DNA of 64,000 nt from Macrosoma leucophasiata (taxonomy: Eukaryota; Arthropoda; Insecta; Lepidoptera; Hedylidae): NCBI GenBank assembly GCA_036365455.1, contig JAWQUS010000026.1:15146001-15210000 (forward strand), given 5' to 3'. Of the stretch, positions 18,881 through 28,546 are shown in pieces. Made by a program: the position numbers and the translations under genes. The notes beneath the pieces were generated by a model, which was not told the DNA's origin, made no database searches, and worked only from the letters and a program-made list of their open reading frames with translations. How positions within the stretch are numbered: position 1 is the first letter of the stretch; each line of letters opens with the position of its first letter.

Positions 18881-18980
18881 GTTGAAATATAACACCTTCA
18901 GCCGCTGTATTGGCGCGTTTCGCCAGGTGCAAAATGTTTTCAGAATTAGTAACGCATCTACTCGTATATTGAAACAACTT

Positions 18981-19252
18981 TCACTGGTGGTAGAGTTCCA
19001 GTGACGGAGCTCGCGGGCGTAGGCACCACCGCATTACCTAATATACTTGCCGCTAAATGGTAGTGTTCAGCACTGTCGTGTTCCGGTCAGGTGGTAATGT
19101 ACGGCCCTGTAATTTCAGGCACAGAGGCATATCACCTAATGCCTCAGAAGTGGCAGCGCATCTGCATTTTGAACTCTGGTCATTGTGTGAGTGTCTTTAA
19201 GCTGCAGTCATAACTTAGCATCAATGTGAACTGCAATAAAAAAAAAAAAAAA
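18981..19252 (+). mobile_element. Family A element with shortened 3' tail
   Basis: It runs from CACTGGTGGTAGAGTTCCAG to TGTGAACTGCA and then straight into an A15 run, skipping the TTGCCAC part. It separates block M copies 1 and 2. Confidence 0.85.
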
Positions 19253-19454
19253 CTGAAACACACACATTTTATTTAGATATAGACGGCATTATCTTCTTTC
19301 TATCAGTACGAACTGTGATTGTGGTTCCTACTTTTGTTACATACGAGTATAACATGTAATTACTTAAACCGAGATAAAACATCTTCAAATTATTCAATAT
19401 TCACTAAGCAATGTGAAGAAAAGATGGCTTGCCGCTATATATTTATTTGAAATA

Positions 19455-19640
19455 AAACATATTTGCCATTGCAGTACATCAACGGCAGTTTAAGTGAAAT
19501 ACCGTAACGTGGTTGATTGGCGGATAATATACGCGAACGAAACTCGACGCTGGCTGCCTTCCAAATGGTTGCTAAAGTATCGTACATAATTACGGCAACG
19601 TTACATATGACTTCTTGTGTAGAATAGTTTATGGAATAAC
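19455..19640 (-). repeat. Block M, copy 2 of 4
   Basis: It matches copy 1 across TTGATTGGCGGATAATATAC and TTCCAAATGGTTGCTAAAG, and its flanks (GCAGTACATCAACGGC) match copies 3 and 4. Minus-strand frame 19435-19665 contains MYDTLATIWKAAS. Confidence 0.75.
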
Positions 19641-20009
19641 ATAATGCGTTGCAGTTGATGATCAAATAGAACCAACAACCAGTAAACGATTCATTGATTG
19701 CATATTTTTGACAAACCGGTTGGTCCAGTGATTTACAATACGCATTGAGAATATTTATAATAAATAATAGTTATTATTATTTTCATTTCAGGTTAAGGTG
19801 TTAGATGTTAAACGGCCCAACGACTTAAACAAAAACGTAGCCTGAGAGTCCTATTTGACTGTCTAAGACTGATAATGCATGTGATTGAAATGCTTTAGGC
19901 TTAGTGTAGATATCTATAAACTAAAAAGTCATTAAAACAAAACAACAAACATGTATACTACTTATAATCGAACATAAAACCTCCTATATTTTTGAAATCG
20001 GTTTATAAA

Positions 20010-20200
20010 ACACCATTGCAGTATACCAAACGCTTAGCAACTAAGCGGATATTTAAAATGAAATATCGTGACGCAGTTGATTGGCGTATAGTATACGCAA
20101 ACAAAATCCGATACTGGCTACCTTCCAAATGGTAGTTATAGTTACATAACTTCACTGGCACCATTACGTACGATCTCCTGTGTGGTATGATCAGAAAAAA
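20010..20200 (-). repeat. Block M, copy 3 of 4 (most diverged)
   Basis: GTTGATTGGCGTATAGTATA, TTCCAAATGG and ATTACGTACGATCTCCTGTG mark it. The minus-strand frame is interrupted by stops. Confidence 0.7.
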
Positions 20201-20268
20201 GTCCCCTTCTACACGTGAGCACTTTACAATATAATAAAGTATTGTAACGAAATCGTAGTGGTAACAGG

Positions 20269-20288
20269 CTACTACTACTACTACTACT
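20269..20288. repeat. (CTA)6 microsatellite
   Basis: Six CTA triplets between GG and CTTAGG. Confidence 0.9.
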
Positions 20289-20329
20289 CTTAGGTTTTGG
20301 ATTCCATTTCAAGTCACGGATAAGTAATT

Positions 20330-20573
20330 ATTTTTATGTCATAAAATGACTAACAAGCATACTGATTACATTGATCGTAAATAATACTGTAGCCTTCAAT
20401 CAAAGATTTCAATGTAGATGGGTTGCTGAGGTCTAAGGTAAGCCTCTATGTTAGAAATTACAGAGCCGTACATTACAACCTCACTGGAAGCGCTGAACAC
20501 TACCATTTGGCGGTAAGGATATAAGATGCAGCGGTGCCTGCGCCTTCAAGCTCTATCTCTGGAGCTCTACCAC
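20330..20573 (-). mobile_element. Family A element, strongly diverged
   Basis: Reverse landmarks TTAGAAATTACAGAGCCGTA and CACTACCATTTGGCGGTAAG remain; the tail is heavily mutated. It lies between block M copies 3 and 4. Confidence 0.7.
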
Positions 20574-20694
20574 AAGTTAAGTATTCGTATTTTTCTTTTA
20601 AGAAGAATCTCAGTGGTATTGCAGGTAGGTAATTGGTTCAGTTGATATTAATTGGTTTACCACCAATTAACATAGGAGGAAAGTAGTAGCATAT

Positions 20695-20905
20695 AGTACA
20701 GGGCTGCAGTACGTCAATCGTTTGCTAAATAAATGGCTGTTTAAAGATAAATACCGCGAGGCAGTTGATTGGCGGATAATATACGGGAACAAAGCGCGAC
20801 GCTGGCTGCTTCCCAAATGGTTGCTAAAGTATCGCACATAATTCCGCCAACGTTACATATGACCTCTTGTGTGGTGCAGTTTTAAGGGATAACCTACTAC
20901 GTTGT
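20695..20905 (-). repeat. Block M, copy 4 of 4
   Basis: Very close to copy 1 across GTTGATTGGCGGATAATATA and CCCAAATGGTTGCTAAAGTA. The minus-strand frame keeps the DTLATIWEAAS stretch but stops soon after. Confidence 0.75.
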
Positions 20906-20968
20906 AGTTTAGTCGCCTTAATCATAGTAGTAACAAAGAGTTACTAAATCTAGACATTTTTTATGTAA

Positions 20969-21264
20969 GTTTTTTTTTTTTTTTAATGTAATGGTAGTGG
21001 TAAACAAGCATGCAGTTCACATTGATGTTAAGTGATGACTGCAGCCTATAGACACCCACACAAAGACCAAGGTCAAAATGCAGATGCGTTACCACTCCTG
21101 AGGCCTAAGGTCTTATGCCTCTGTGCCGGAAATTACAGGGCCGTACATTACCACCTGACCGGAACACGATAGTGTTGAACACTACCATTTAGTGGCAAGT
21201 ATATTAGGTAATGCGGTGGTGCCTACGCCCGCGAGCTCCGTCACTGGAGCTCTACCACCAGTAG
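20969..21264 (-). mobile_element. Family A element, full length
   Basis: Clean copy from the T run to GGAGCTCTACCACCAGTA. Confidence 0.9.
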
Positions 21265-21351
21265 ATTTAGACTGCAATGAACTTATACTAAAATAGCCAT
21301 TATGTCACAAAATACACTTTGAAAAACTTTTTAAATTCTCTAATTTAAAAA

Positions 21352-21690
21352 CGCATCTTCACGCCTTTAATCCCCGAAGGGGTAGGCAGAGGTAAATAAT
21401 GCATGCATTCAAGAATACATGCAAACACCCACGATTCGCCGGTTACATTTAGGCCCATGTAACAGGTGGCGAGCCTGTTGACACCTCCGGGCACATTACT
21501 ATTTTCAAAGTACTGGGAAATTTTTAGAAAATAAAAAAAAAAATACAAAAAAAAAATTACAAAAAATCCCAAGAACCATAGATTTTAACACGATTATCTC
21601 TGATAACTCCCTACCCGGGAACCGAACCTAGGACATTTACCTCTGCCTACCCTTTCGGGAATACAGACGTGTAGTTACGTTTACGTATAC
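21352..21690 (-). mobile_element. SINE-B (minus) with an inverted B tail attached
   Basis: From CTTCACGCCTTTAATCCCCG to the head region ACCCGGGAACCGAACCTAGG it is a minus-strand SINE-B with A-rich expansion in the middle. It then turns directly into a plus-strand B tail (TTTACCTCTGCCTACCCTTT ... GTAGTTACG, 21638-21690), giving a fold-back. Confidence 0.75.
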
Positions 21691-22059
21691 CATAAATAAA
21701 CAGTACCACGAAACCTCTGCAACTGAGTAAAATACTCGTACAACTCAATTCCACTCTACTGAATATTTAAATCCAATGTAAGGTTCTTAGAAAATTACCT
21801 TTTAGACTTGGGAAAAAAATCTCCACACAAATGGAATTAATTTGTTTATTGTCTTACAAACAACAGTATACAGATTAAGGTAATTTCCAGGAGCTAAAAT
21901 GTTAATTCTGCCTTTTTACTGCAATTAGCAGTGAGGGTTACTCGTGTGCTCTGCATTTTAGCATTTAATTTGCCAGCGAAGAGTACACTCAAACGTTAAG
22001 TGTTCTTAATATATTGTTCACTAGCTTTTGCATGTGAGCTTAGACGTGATTTTTTCGGG
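21691..22059. other. No gene recognised
   Basis: AT-rich, no notable open frame or internal repeat match. Confidence 0.4.
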
Positions 22060-22360
22060 TTCCGTAGCCTGCAAGTAAAACCCCTTCTACACAGTCGGAT
22101 CCAACCGTCGACCGTCGTGTCCTTGCTGCGTCCGTGGTTGGCTCCGACGGTCGGGAACGCTGTCGGCCGACGCGACAGACATAGGGGCTGATTCACACAT
22201 TGAAGTGACGATACTGTGCTGTAACTGTTACGGCAGGGATATGTGTGAATCAGCCTTTTGCTTTGAATGCCTGAAACACAGACCAATCAGCCTTCCTACC
22301 ACCGACCACGTCATTGGTTGGGTCAACCGATGTTTGTATTTATTCTACACGGTCGGGCAG
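22060..22360. mobile_element. GC-rich MITE-like region with nested 70-bp MITE
   Basis: GC-rich relative to its surroundings. CTACACAGTCGG at the left recurs as CTACACGGTCGG at the right in direct orientation, and CAGTCGGATCCAACCGTC pairs loosely with GGTTGGCTCCGACGGTC. Boundaries uncertain. Confidence 0.4.
22186..22255. mobile_element. 70-bp miniature inverted-repeat element
   Basis: Perfect 15-bp terminal repeats (GGCTGATTCACACAT and its inverse) around 40 bp. The GGCTGATTCACAC terminus is a familiar Lepidopteran MITE end. Confidence 0.75.
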
Positions 22361-22681
22361 TTGAGTCAACTGGTCAGTTCTTTCAGGCTAATATATTTTT
22401 TTAAATAATAGAAAATTAATGTTTCAAGTTTATTCAGAACAAAATACGAAAACTGACTTAGATTATAATTTTTTTTTAAATTAATTTAATTATAAAATTT
22501 ATAAAATAATTCCTTACTTTTTAGATTTTTTGAGGCAAACCTTTGATAAGTTATGGTATTCATTTCAACATAAGAAATGCGTAAAATGTATGGAACCCTA
22601 TGAATGCGAGTTCAACTCGACTAAAGCCTTATTTGGCTATATTTAAAAAAACATTCCAAACTTCTTTCTATTGTTAACTTT

Positions 22682-22744
22682 ATTCCTGGCCACTTGTCTT
22701 CTTTTGTATTTGTTCAATACAAAAAAAAACAAGTGGCCAGGAAT
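22682..22744. repeat. Compound fold-back palindrome
   Basis: Perfect 16-bp outer arms (ATTCCTGGCCACTTGT and inverse) and a 9-bp inner pair (TTTTGTATT / AATACAAAA) around TGTTC. The strands differ only by a few bases between the two stems. Confidence 0.9.
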
Positions 22745-22844
22745 CTCCAGTTTTTAATTTTAGCTCCACGTTTTATACAAAAGAGTGCAATAAGCCGCCA
22801 TCTTGCTGGTTACGAGGCACGTGTCTGATTTTTTTTTAATAATA

Positions 22845-23885
22845 GGTTGGGGAAAAAGTCTTTTCGCATTATAGTATGTATGAACTTGTAATAAAATCTC
22901 TTTGGATGTAGTATTTGTATCTGGCTGGTTTTGGTATCATTGAAAGTTAAAATTTTAAAGAACATAATTCCAAATTCAATTTAGGCTAATGTGTGATTTT
23001 CATTTGTTTTTCGTACTGTCAAGATGAGTGAATCTAATGAAGAAATTCGATACATTTTAAAATTTTACTACAAAAAAGGTAAAAATGCAACGGAAGCCGC
23101 GAAAAAAATTTGCGATGTTTATGGACCTAGTGCAGTGTCTGTGAGAGTAGCACAAATTTGGTTTAAGCGTTTTGAATCCGGAAATGTTGATGTCAAAGAT
23201 GCACCTCGCTCTGGTCGCCCTATTACGGATAAAATGGATGCCATTTTTGAAAAAGTGGAGGAAGATCGATATATCAGTATTAACGACGGAGCTGAAGAAC
23301 TGAGAATTGATCACAAAACAGTTTTGTCGCATTTGAAAAAGCTGGGTACAAAAAAAAGCTCGATATTTGGGTACCTCACAAGCTCACTGAAAGAAACCTA
23401 ATGAACCATGTACTCATTTGTGATTCTTTATTACGACGTAATGAAACCGAATCATTATTGAAGAAGCTGATAACTGGTGATGACAAGTGGATCACGTACG
23501 ACAAGAACGTGCGAAGAAGGTCGTGGTCAAAGGCCGGTCAGGCTTCACAGACTGTGGCGAAACCCGGTTTAACTCGCAATAAGGTGATGTTGTGTATGTG
23601 GTGGGATTGGAAGGGCATTATTCATTATGAGCTATTACCACCAGGCAGGACTATCGATTCTGAACTCTACTGCGAACAACTGATGAGATTAAAGCAAGAA
23701 GTTGAGAGAAAGCGGCCGGAATTGATCAACAGACGGGGCGTGGTGTTTCATCATGATAACGCTAGACCCCACACATCTATAGCCACTCAGCAAAAATTAA
23801 GAGAGTTTGGCTGGGGGGTGTTAGTGCATCCGCCGTAAAGTCATGACCTTGCACCTACAGATTTCCACCTGCTTTTTCCCCAACC
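22845..23885 (+). mobile_element. Mariner, 3'-deleted copy (about 1.04 kb)
   Basis: The left TIR GGTTGGGGAAAAAGTC follows a TA; the right TIR CTTTTTCCCCAACC ends at 23885. The right TIR begins immediately after the codons for the third catalytic Asp region, so the transposase C-terminus and 3' UTR are deleted. The base pair after the right end is TT, not TA. Confidence 0.9.
23024..23870 (+). pseudogene. Mariner transposase pseudogene
   Basis: The frame opens at ATG 23024 (MSESNEEIRY). The N-terminal paired helix-turn-helix region includes the linker RSGRPI. The catalytic domain contains TGDDKW (first Asp), HHDNARPH (second Asp) and, 34 residues later, APTDFHL (third Asp), the mariner D,D34D signature. 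Damage: a one-base indel in the A run at 23350-23357 changes frame; the catalytic frame resumes at KLDIWVPHKL. A TAA at about 23836 stands where the family has the Tyr of YSPD, and the C-terminal part after FHL is missing. The element is dead. It resembles the 9741 remnant closely, so both derive from one subfamily. Confidence 0.95.
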
Positions 23886-24094
23886 TTATATAATGCCTCG
23901 GCTTATATTACGCGTTTTGTATTAGCTGTATTTTTAATTCATGAATAAGTGAGCTTAATTTATATAACTTAGTTTCGCTTACATTTTGATGTTGTTTCCA
24001 ATACTGAAGGATGAGTCGACCCCTACTATTTGTAAAGAGTGACATTTCATCCGCGGATAAGATACATTTGCGGATGATTTGTCACCTATTGTTT
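23886..24094. other. Short AT-rich gap, nothing recognised
   Basis: It has a lone TTCATGAATAAGTGAGCTTA that may be a family R MITE end. Confidence 0.3.
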
Positions 24095-24385
24095 CTACTG
24101 GTGGAAGAGCTTCAGAGACGGAGCTCGCGGGCGTAGGCACCACCGCATTACCTAATATACTTGCCGCTAAATGGTAGTGTTCAGCACTATCGTGTTCCAG
24201 TCAAGTTGTAATGTACGGCCCTGTAATTTCCGGCACAGAGGCATAACACCTTAGACCTAAGGAGTGGTAACGCATCTGCATTTTGACCCTGGTCATCATG
24301 TGGGTGTCTATAGGCTGCAGTCATCACTTAACATCAATGTGAACTGCATGCTTGTTTGCCACGCACATTACATAAAAAAAAATAA
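24095..24385 (+). mobile_element. Family A element, full length
   Basis: From CTACTGGTGGAAGAGCTTCA to CATTACATAAAAAAAA; landmarks intact. Confidence 0.9.
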
Positions 24386-24474
24386 AAATAAAACCAAAGC
24401 CGACAAAATGGCGGTCACATCAATCTTTGCAGTGGCACTAAATGCGTTGCCATCTTTTTTTCTTTTTTTTTTTA

Positions 24475-24680
24475 AATACGCTTACACTCACAGCTCCACT
24501 TTAGGTATTAATAAACCAGTGTCGTGGACGCCGTTGTACACATGCAACACATACACAAACACCCAGACCCGAAGCAAATATCTGTAGGCCATACAAATAT
24601 TTGTCCCGGTGCGGGGATCGAACCCGCAACCCTTCGAATCAATCGGTGGTTTCACACCGCTGGACTAACCGGGTCGTCAC
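24475..24680 (-). mobile_element. SINE-D, tRNA-headed
   Basis: Read on the minus strand it starts GGTTAGTCCAGCGGTGTGAA (box A) and has GGGTTGCGGGTTCGATCCCC (box B, GGTTCGATCCC). The tRNA-unrelated body follows: TATTTGTATGGCCTACAGAT and GGGTCTGGGTGTTTGTGTAT. Copies at 53955 and 59105. No intact acceptor stem or CCA-adjacent end, so this is a SINE rather than a tRNA gene. Confidence 0.85.
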
Positions 24681-24689
24681 CTGAGACTT

Positions 24690-24826
24690 TAGTCGTTATA
24701 TCTCTGTGATAGTTATTATGGGACCATACATAACCGTCTAACCAGAACATGATAGTCCTGAACACTACCATTTAACGGCGGATAGATTAGGTAATGCGGT
24801 GCGAGCCCCTCACTCTACCAGGTGGT
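24690..24826 (-). mobile_element. Family A2 element, 5' part
   Basis: The reversed A2 signature TATCTCTGTGATAGTTATTA, the ACACTACCATTTAACGGCGG block and TAGGTAATGCGGTGCGAG. Confidence 0.65.
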
Positions 24827-24921
24827 ACAGATAGAGGCTCGCACCTAACTTGCTAACTGTACTGCAAACAATCCTACGTTTTTGTGTTAGTGCAACGAAA
24901 AAAATTGGAAAAAACATATTG

Positions 24922-25015
24922 TAATGGTTTGACTGCCATTGTTCGATTGACTGACTGTAGTAGCGGAAGATTTTCTCTCCAATTATGGGTGGTGGAGTTG
25001 ACACGTCTCGACGAC
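24922..25015 (+). repeat. Dispersed repeat P, copy 1
   Basis: TGGTTTGACTGCCATTGTTC, GATTGACTGACTG and GGTGGAGTTGACACGTCTCG. Copies at 31128 and 55305 share the order. Confidence 0.6.
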
Positions 25016-25322
25016 CCCCCAGATCTGTCCGTCCGTTGATTCGTCGCGCGATCCCCAGATCTGTATAAAGCCCTATTCAGACCTGCGCGTAATTCACTAT
25101 CGACGTGGGGAGCGGAATTACCGAGCGGGTTAGGCTCGTGTATTTTGTATGAAGTTCCTCGACTAGAGCGGAAGGTAGCCGGTACAGCTGTCCGTATACC
25201 GCATCACCACGCGGTATCCGCTACCGTAGGCGGTAGCGGACGACTCTCTGGGGGCTGACCGCCTTACTCTAACGTTTTAGTTGAGGACGTTATCTTGTCA
25301 GTTTTGTACCGCCTATTAATAT

Positions 25323-25650
25323 TTACTGGTGGTAGAGCTCCAGTGACGGAGCTCGCGGGCGTAGGCACCACCGCATTACCATTAGGTAATGCGGTGGTGC
25401 CTACGCCCGCGAGCGTATTAACACTTGCCCCTAAATGGTAGTGTTCACACTATCGTGTTCCGGTTAGGTGGTAATGTACGGCCCTGTAATTTCCGGCACA
25501 GAGGCATAACACCTTAGGCCTCAGTAGTGGTAATGCATCTGCATTTTGACCCTGGTCTTTGTGTGGGTGTCTATAGGCTGCAGTCATCACTTAACATCAA
25601 TCTGAACTGCACTCTAGTTTGCCACTTCCATTACATAAAAAGAAAAAAAT
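25323..25650 (+). mobile_element. Family A element with a 30-bp inverted duplication
   Basis: Full-length copy in which the sequence after CACCGCATTACC is replaced by an inverted copy of the preceding 30 bases. The normal sequence resumes at CACTTGCCCCTAAATGG. Confidence 0.9.
25351..25414. repeat. Perfect fold-back palindrome, 30-bp arms
   Basis: Arms 25351-25380 (GCTCGCGGGCGTAGGC ...) and 25385-25414 are perfect inverted copies with the 4-nt spacer ATTA. The family consensus has no such palindrome, so it formed inside this copy. Confidence 0.97.
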
Positions 25651-25805
25651 ATATACATTTTGATTTTGAGTTTAAAGATGATACAGGTGGTGTTTGTGCC
25701 AAATCAGGTGGTGTTTATGCCGAAATAGGTGCCTTATTGGAATTAGGCTGTTTACATTTTGAATCACACCTGTTGGCTATTGTAAAGATTATTGTATCGG
25801 CTGCC

Positions 25806-25995
25806 TAACTAGCACAGTGTGGCAATAGATGGCGCTACTGCCACCATATGGCCAATGCAATAAATGTGAAGGAAAGATTTGACAAATCGGGCAGGACTTC
25901 GGTAACTCAGTTGGAAGAGCGGCTGGACTAGATTCCCAGTGGCCGCGAGTTCGAGTCTCGCCTGAAGTCAGATTTTTCTTTCCGTTTTTCTTTAA
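25806..25995 (+). mobile_element. Repeat E with internal tRNA-like sequence, copy 1
   Basis: Unit from AACTAGCACAGTGTGGCAAT and ATAGATGGCGCTACTGC to TTTTTCTTTAAAATA. Inside, 25906-25971 folds as a tRNA: acceptor GACTTCG / TGAAGTC (7 pairs with one G-T), D arm ending AAGAGC, anticodon stem CTGGA/CCCAG with one mismatch, and a perfect T arm GCGAG-TTCGAGT-CTCGC. No encoded CCA is seen. A second copy with the same flanks at 27198 indicates a mobile unit, not two independent tRNA genes. Confidence 0.7.
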
Positions 25996-26230
25996 AATAT
26001 AAATGGGCTTGTCAGTGGTAAGATGGGATCAGTTGACTTGCGGTCGTCACCGTGGAATGAAGTGCTGTTAGTGCTAGTTAAGTTATTTACAGTATATACC
26101 TGCGGAAAAAAATACTTCTAGGGAAAAGTGAGGCGGTATGAAACTGATGAGATGATATCATAATCGAATGCTAAACAAAAGCATAAGGTGGTTAGAATTA
26201 GGCGGTCGGCCCCCAGGTCTGAATAAGGCT

Positions 26231-26754
26231 TCATTTGAGGCATTTATCATCAACGAGAACAGTTACCCTCATTCAATATGAAATTATTATTAAGACTTAG
26301 AAATAAAATATGGCACAGTGAAACACTTTTAAGCGTTCGATTAATCAAAACCCAAGACGTTCAAAAGTGTTGCAAAATTTGTGACAGTGTAAAATATTAC
26401 TCTAGCTTAATGAACGAAATTTTAAACTTAAAAGTAAAAAACTTTTGTGAACAATAATATTTTTATTCAAACGAGGGAGTTGATTAGAATTATGTTGAAA
26501 AATTGACGAGAAGGCTCACAAAGATTATTTCTTTGAGGGTTGTTGTGGGTGGAAAAGGAATAAAGATTAAAGAGTTTATTTTTGGACTGCTTAAAAACTT
26601 TGGAAAATCCGCTTGAGGATGGGTAGCTCTCTTAATAATATTTACAAGCCTATAATTCTGCTCCCATGGGCAGAAAACCAGATCCCCAAGGTCGATGTAT
26701 CGATATAGACTTACTCCTTATTCTAAAATATATTTAATTTTGCCTCAGGTGTAG
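26231..26754. other. No gene recognised
   Basis: AT-rich; no open frame of note and no match to other parts of the window. Confidence 0.4.
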
Positions 26755-27046
26755 CTTTTTTATGTAATGGAAGTGGTAAACAAGCGTGCAGTTCACATTG
26801 ATGTTAAGTGATGACTGCAGCCTATAGACCACCTACATAAAGTCCAAGGTCAAAATGCAGATGCGTTACCACTCTTGAGGCCTGGACCACTGGTAAACGC
26901 CCCTGAGGCAGCATGCCTGTGCCGGAAATTGCCACCTGACCGAAACACGACAGTGCTGAACACTACCATTTAGCGGCAAGTATATTAAGGTAATGCGGTG
27001 ATGCCTACGCCCGCGAGGCTCCGTCATTGGAGCTCTACCACCAGTA
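26755..27046 (-). mobile_element. Family A element, full length
   Basis: From TTTTTATGTAATGGAAGTGG to GGAGCTCTACCACCAGTAA, with small rearrangements near 26890-26930. Confidence 0.85.
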
Positions 27047-27047
27047 A

Positions 27048-27110
27048 TAACTAACATCAATGTGAACTGCATACTAGTTAGCCACCTTCTTATCGTAAAA
27101 AAAGATAAAA
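27048..27110 (+). mobile_element. Family A tail fragment
   Basis: AACATCAATGTGAACTGCAT and an A-rich end, directly abutting the head of the inverted copy at 26755-27046. Confidence 0.6.
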
Positions 27111-27197
27111 CTTGTACGCATAAACAAGTCTTTTTCTCTCTTTTTTTTCTAGATTCTAGGATGCATACCCTAGCCTTCAAAGCAATTACCAACTAAC

Positions 27198-27395
27198 TAA
27201 CTAGCATAGTTGGTAATAGATGGCGCTACTGCTAACATAAAGCAATGCAATAGATGTGAAGGAAAGATTTGACAAATCGGGCAGGGCTTCAGTAGCTCAA
27301 TTGGAAGAGCGGCTGGACTAGATTCCCAGTAGGTCGCGAGTTCGAGCCTCGCCTGAAGTCAAATTTTTCTTTCCATTTTTCTTTAAAAATAAAAC
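27198..27395 (+). mobile_element. Repeat E with internal tRNA-like sequence, copy 2
   Basis: Same unit as 25806-25995, including flanks. Here the D arm reads AGCTCAATTGGAAGAGC, closer to a real tRNA, but the acceptor 5' strand is GGCTTCA and the anticodon arm has an extra G (CCCAGTAGG). Confidence 0.7.
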
Positions 27396-27624
27396 AATTA
27401 CCAACTATTCAAACTGAATAACAATTTACGACCCTAAACATCGGAGACTATAGAAATTATTTTCTCATTTTATTAATTTTCTCAGTGTTTCCTTTGAATT
27501 GTATTTTTTTCTTGGTAACGTTATATTCAGCTCGAATACCTTTATTGGCTTGTCATTAATTCCCTTGTCTTTATTTAGAAGCCTGTAATTTAAAGCGACT
27601 TAACAATAAACAATGCTTTATGTG
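27396..27624. other. No gene recognised
   Basis: AT-rich, featureless. Confidence 0.35.
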
Positions 27625-28270
27625 AAGATCTTTTTTATTGGGGTTCCGTAGTAAACAAAGAATCCTTATAGTTTCGCCATGTCCGTCTGTCTGTCTGTCT
27701 GTCTGTCCGTCCGCGGTTTAGCGCAAAAGCTGTTGGTACTAGAGACTTGAAATTTGGCACTAGTATACACCTTAATTACGCTAGCAAAATGGTAAAATAA
27801 AAACAAGAAAAAAAATATCTAGGGTAAACTTTCTTATATGTAGCAAGCGGATTTTTTATTAAATTTTAGATTTCTCTATAGTGTAAGGTATCGTTGGATA
27901 GGTGTTTCAAAATATCATGGATGTTTCAACATCATTTTTCGATTAAGTTAACTGTTCCTGACTTATTAAGTGTAAGTTTTTGTTAGCGTCAAGTGTCCCC
28001 TACTAACCAAACGGTAGTTGTAAGAAATTCAAACTTTACGGCAATAGTAGCTATATACTCGTATGATGACATTAAAAGGAAAACTGTCACACTTATGTTG
28101 GCCTTGCAAGTTTGCGAGTAATAGTCGACCAAATGTATTTTACTCGAAAATTTCAAACAACTCCTTAGAAAATATTTTTTTTTCATTACATTTCTTACTC
28201 TGTAATTACACTAAATACGGATCCCAACACTGCTCGTTGCCTGACACACTTTTGACCGGTTTTTTTTTTA
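27625..28270 (-). repeat. Dispersed repeat S, inverted copy
   Basis: It begins GGGTTCCGTAGTAAACAAAG with (TCTG)n at 27680-27710 and ends ACACTTTTGACCGGTTTTTT, the reverse of the S start at 16575. Confidence 0.7.
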
Positions 28271-28284
28271 TTTTAGAAGGTAAC

Positions 28285-28527
28285 TGTAGCGTCCACTACA
28301 TTAAGGCGCCAACTAGTGGAATACAACGAAACCTCACAGTAATTGTCTAGTACGGTAGATGGCGTGCATTCGAATTACATCGCACATGCGAAGATTTCTC
28401 AAGAGTTGGCATATATACAACTTCCCAACGTCATTCGTTGGGCCGCGGCCCGCCAGGCGCTACCACCTCGCCTGGTCGGAGGATCCTCCCTTTTCGTCGG
28501 AGGAACAGTTCCAACCGTTCCTCCACA
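28285..28527 (+). repeat. 5' LTR of the TRIM
   Basis: 243 bp, TG...CA bounded. CATATATACA at 28410 is TATA-like, and TCATTC 20 bp downstream resembles an arthropod initiator. These are candidate promoter elements only. CCGCGGCCCGCCAGG makes the centre GC-rich. Confidence 0.95.
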
Positions 28528-28528
28528 G

Positions 28529-28546
28529 TGGTGACCCCGACGTGAT
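28529..28546 (-). promoter_or_regulatory. Primer binding site, tRNA-Trp-like
   Basis: TGGTGACCCCGACGTGAT starts one base after the 5' LTR. From memory it is complementary to the 3' end of insect tRNA-Trp including CCA, over 18 bases. Confidence 0.85.

Larger units (their letters stand above)
25070..26230. mobile_element. Long MITE-type element with TATTCAGACCTG ends
   Basis: Left end AGCCCTATTCAGACCTG (25073) and right end, reversed, AGCCTTATTCAGACCTG (about 26228) match at 16 of 17 positions. The interior next to the left end is GC-rich (GGTAGCGGACGACTCTCTGG). It has been invaded by family A (25323) and repeat E (25806). A lone end also lies at 12578. No transposase frame. Target duplication not resolved. 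Confidence 0.6.

Noticed and set aside
18705..18977. A host gene encoding a 90-residue protein
   Set aside because: Its core is one of four copies of block M, and differences among copies are mainly amino-acid-changing, so I list it as a repeat.
24601..24680. A tRNA gene on the minus strand
   Set aside because: Boxes A and B are present, but a conserved non-tRNA body follows in all three copies, and the acceptor stem does not close. It is SINE-D.
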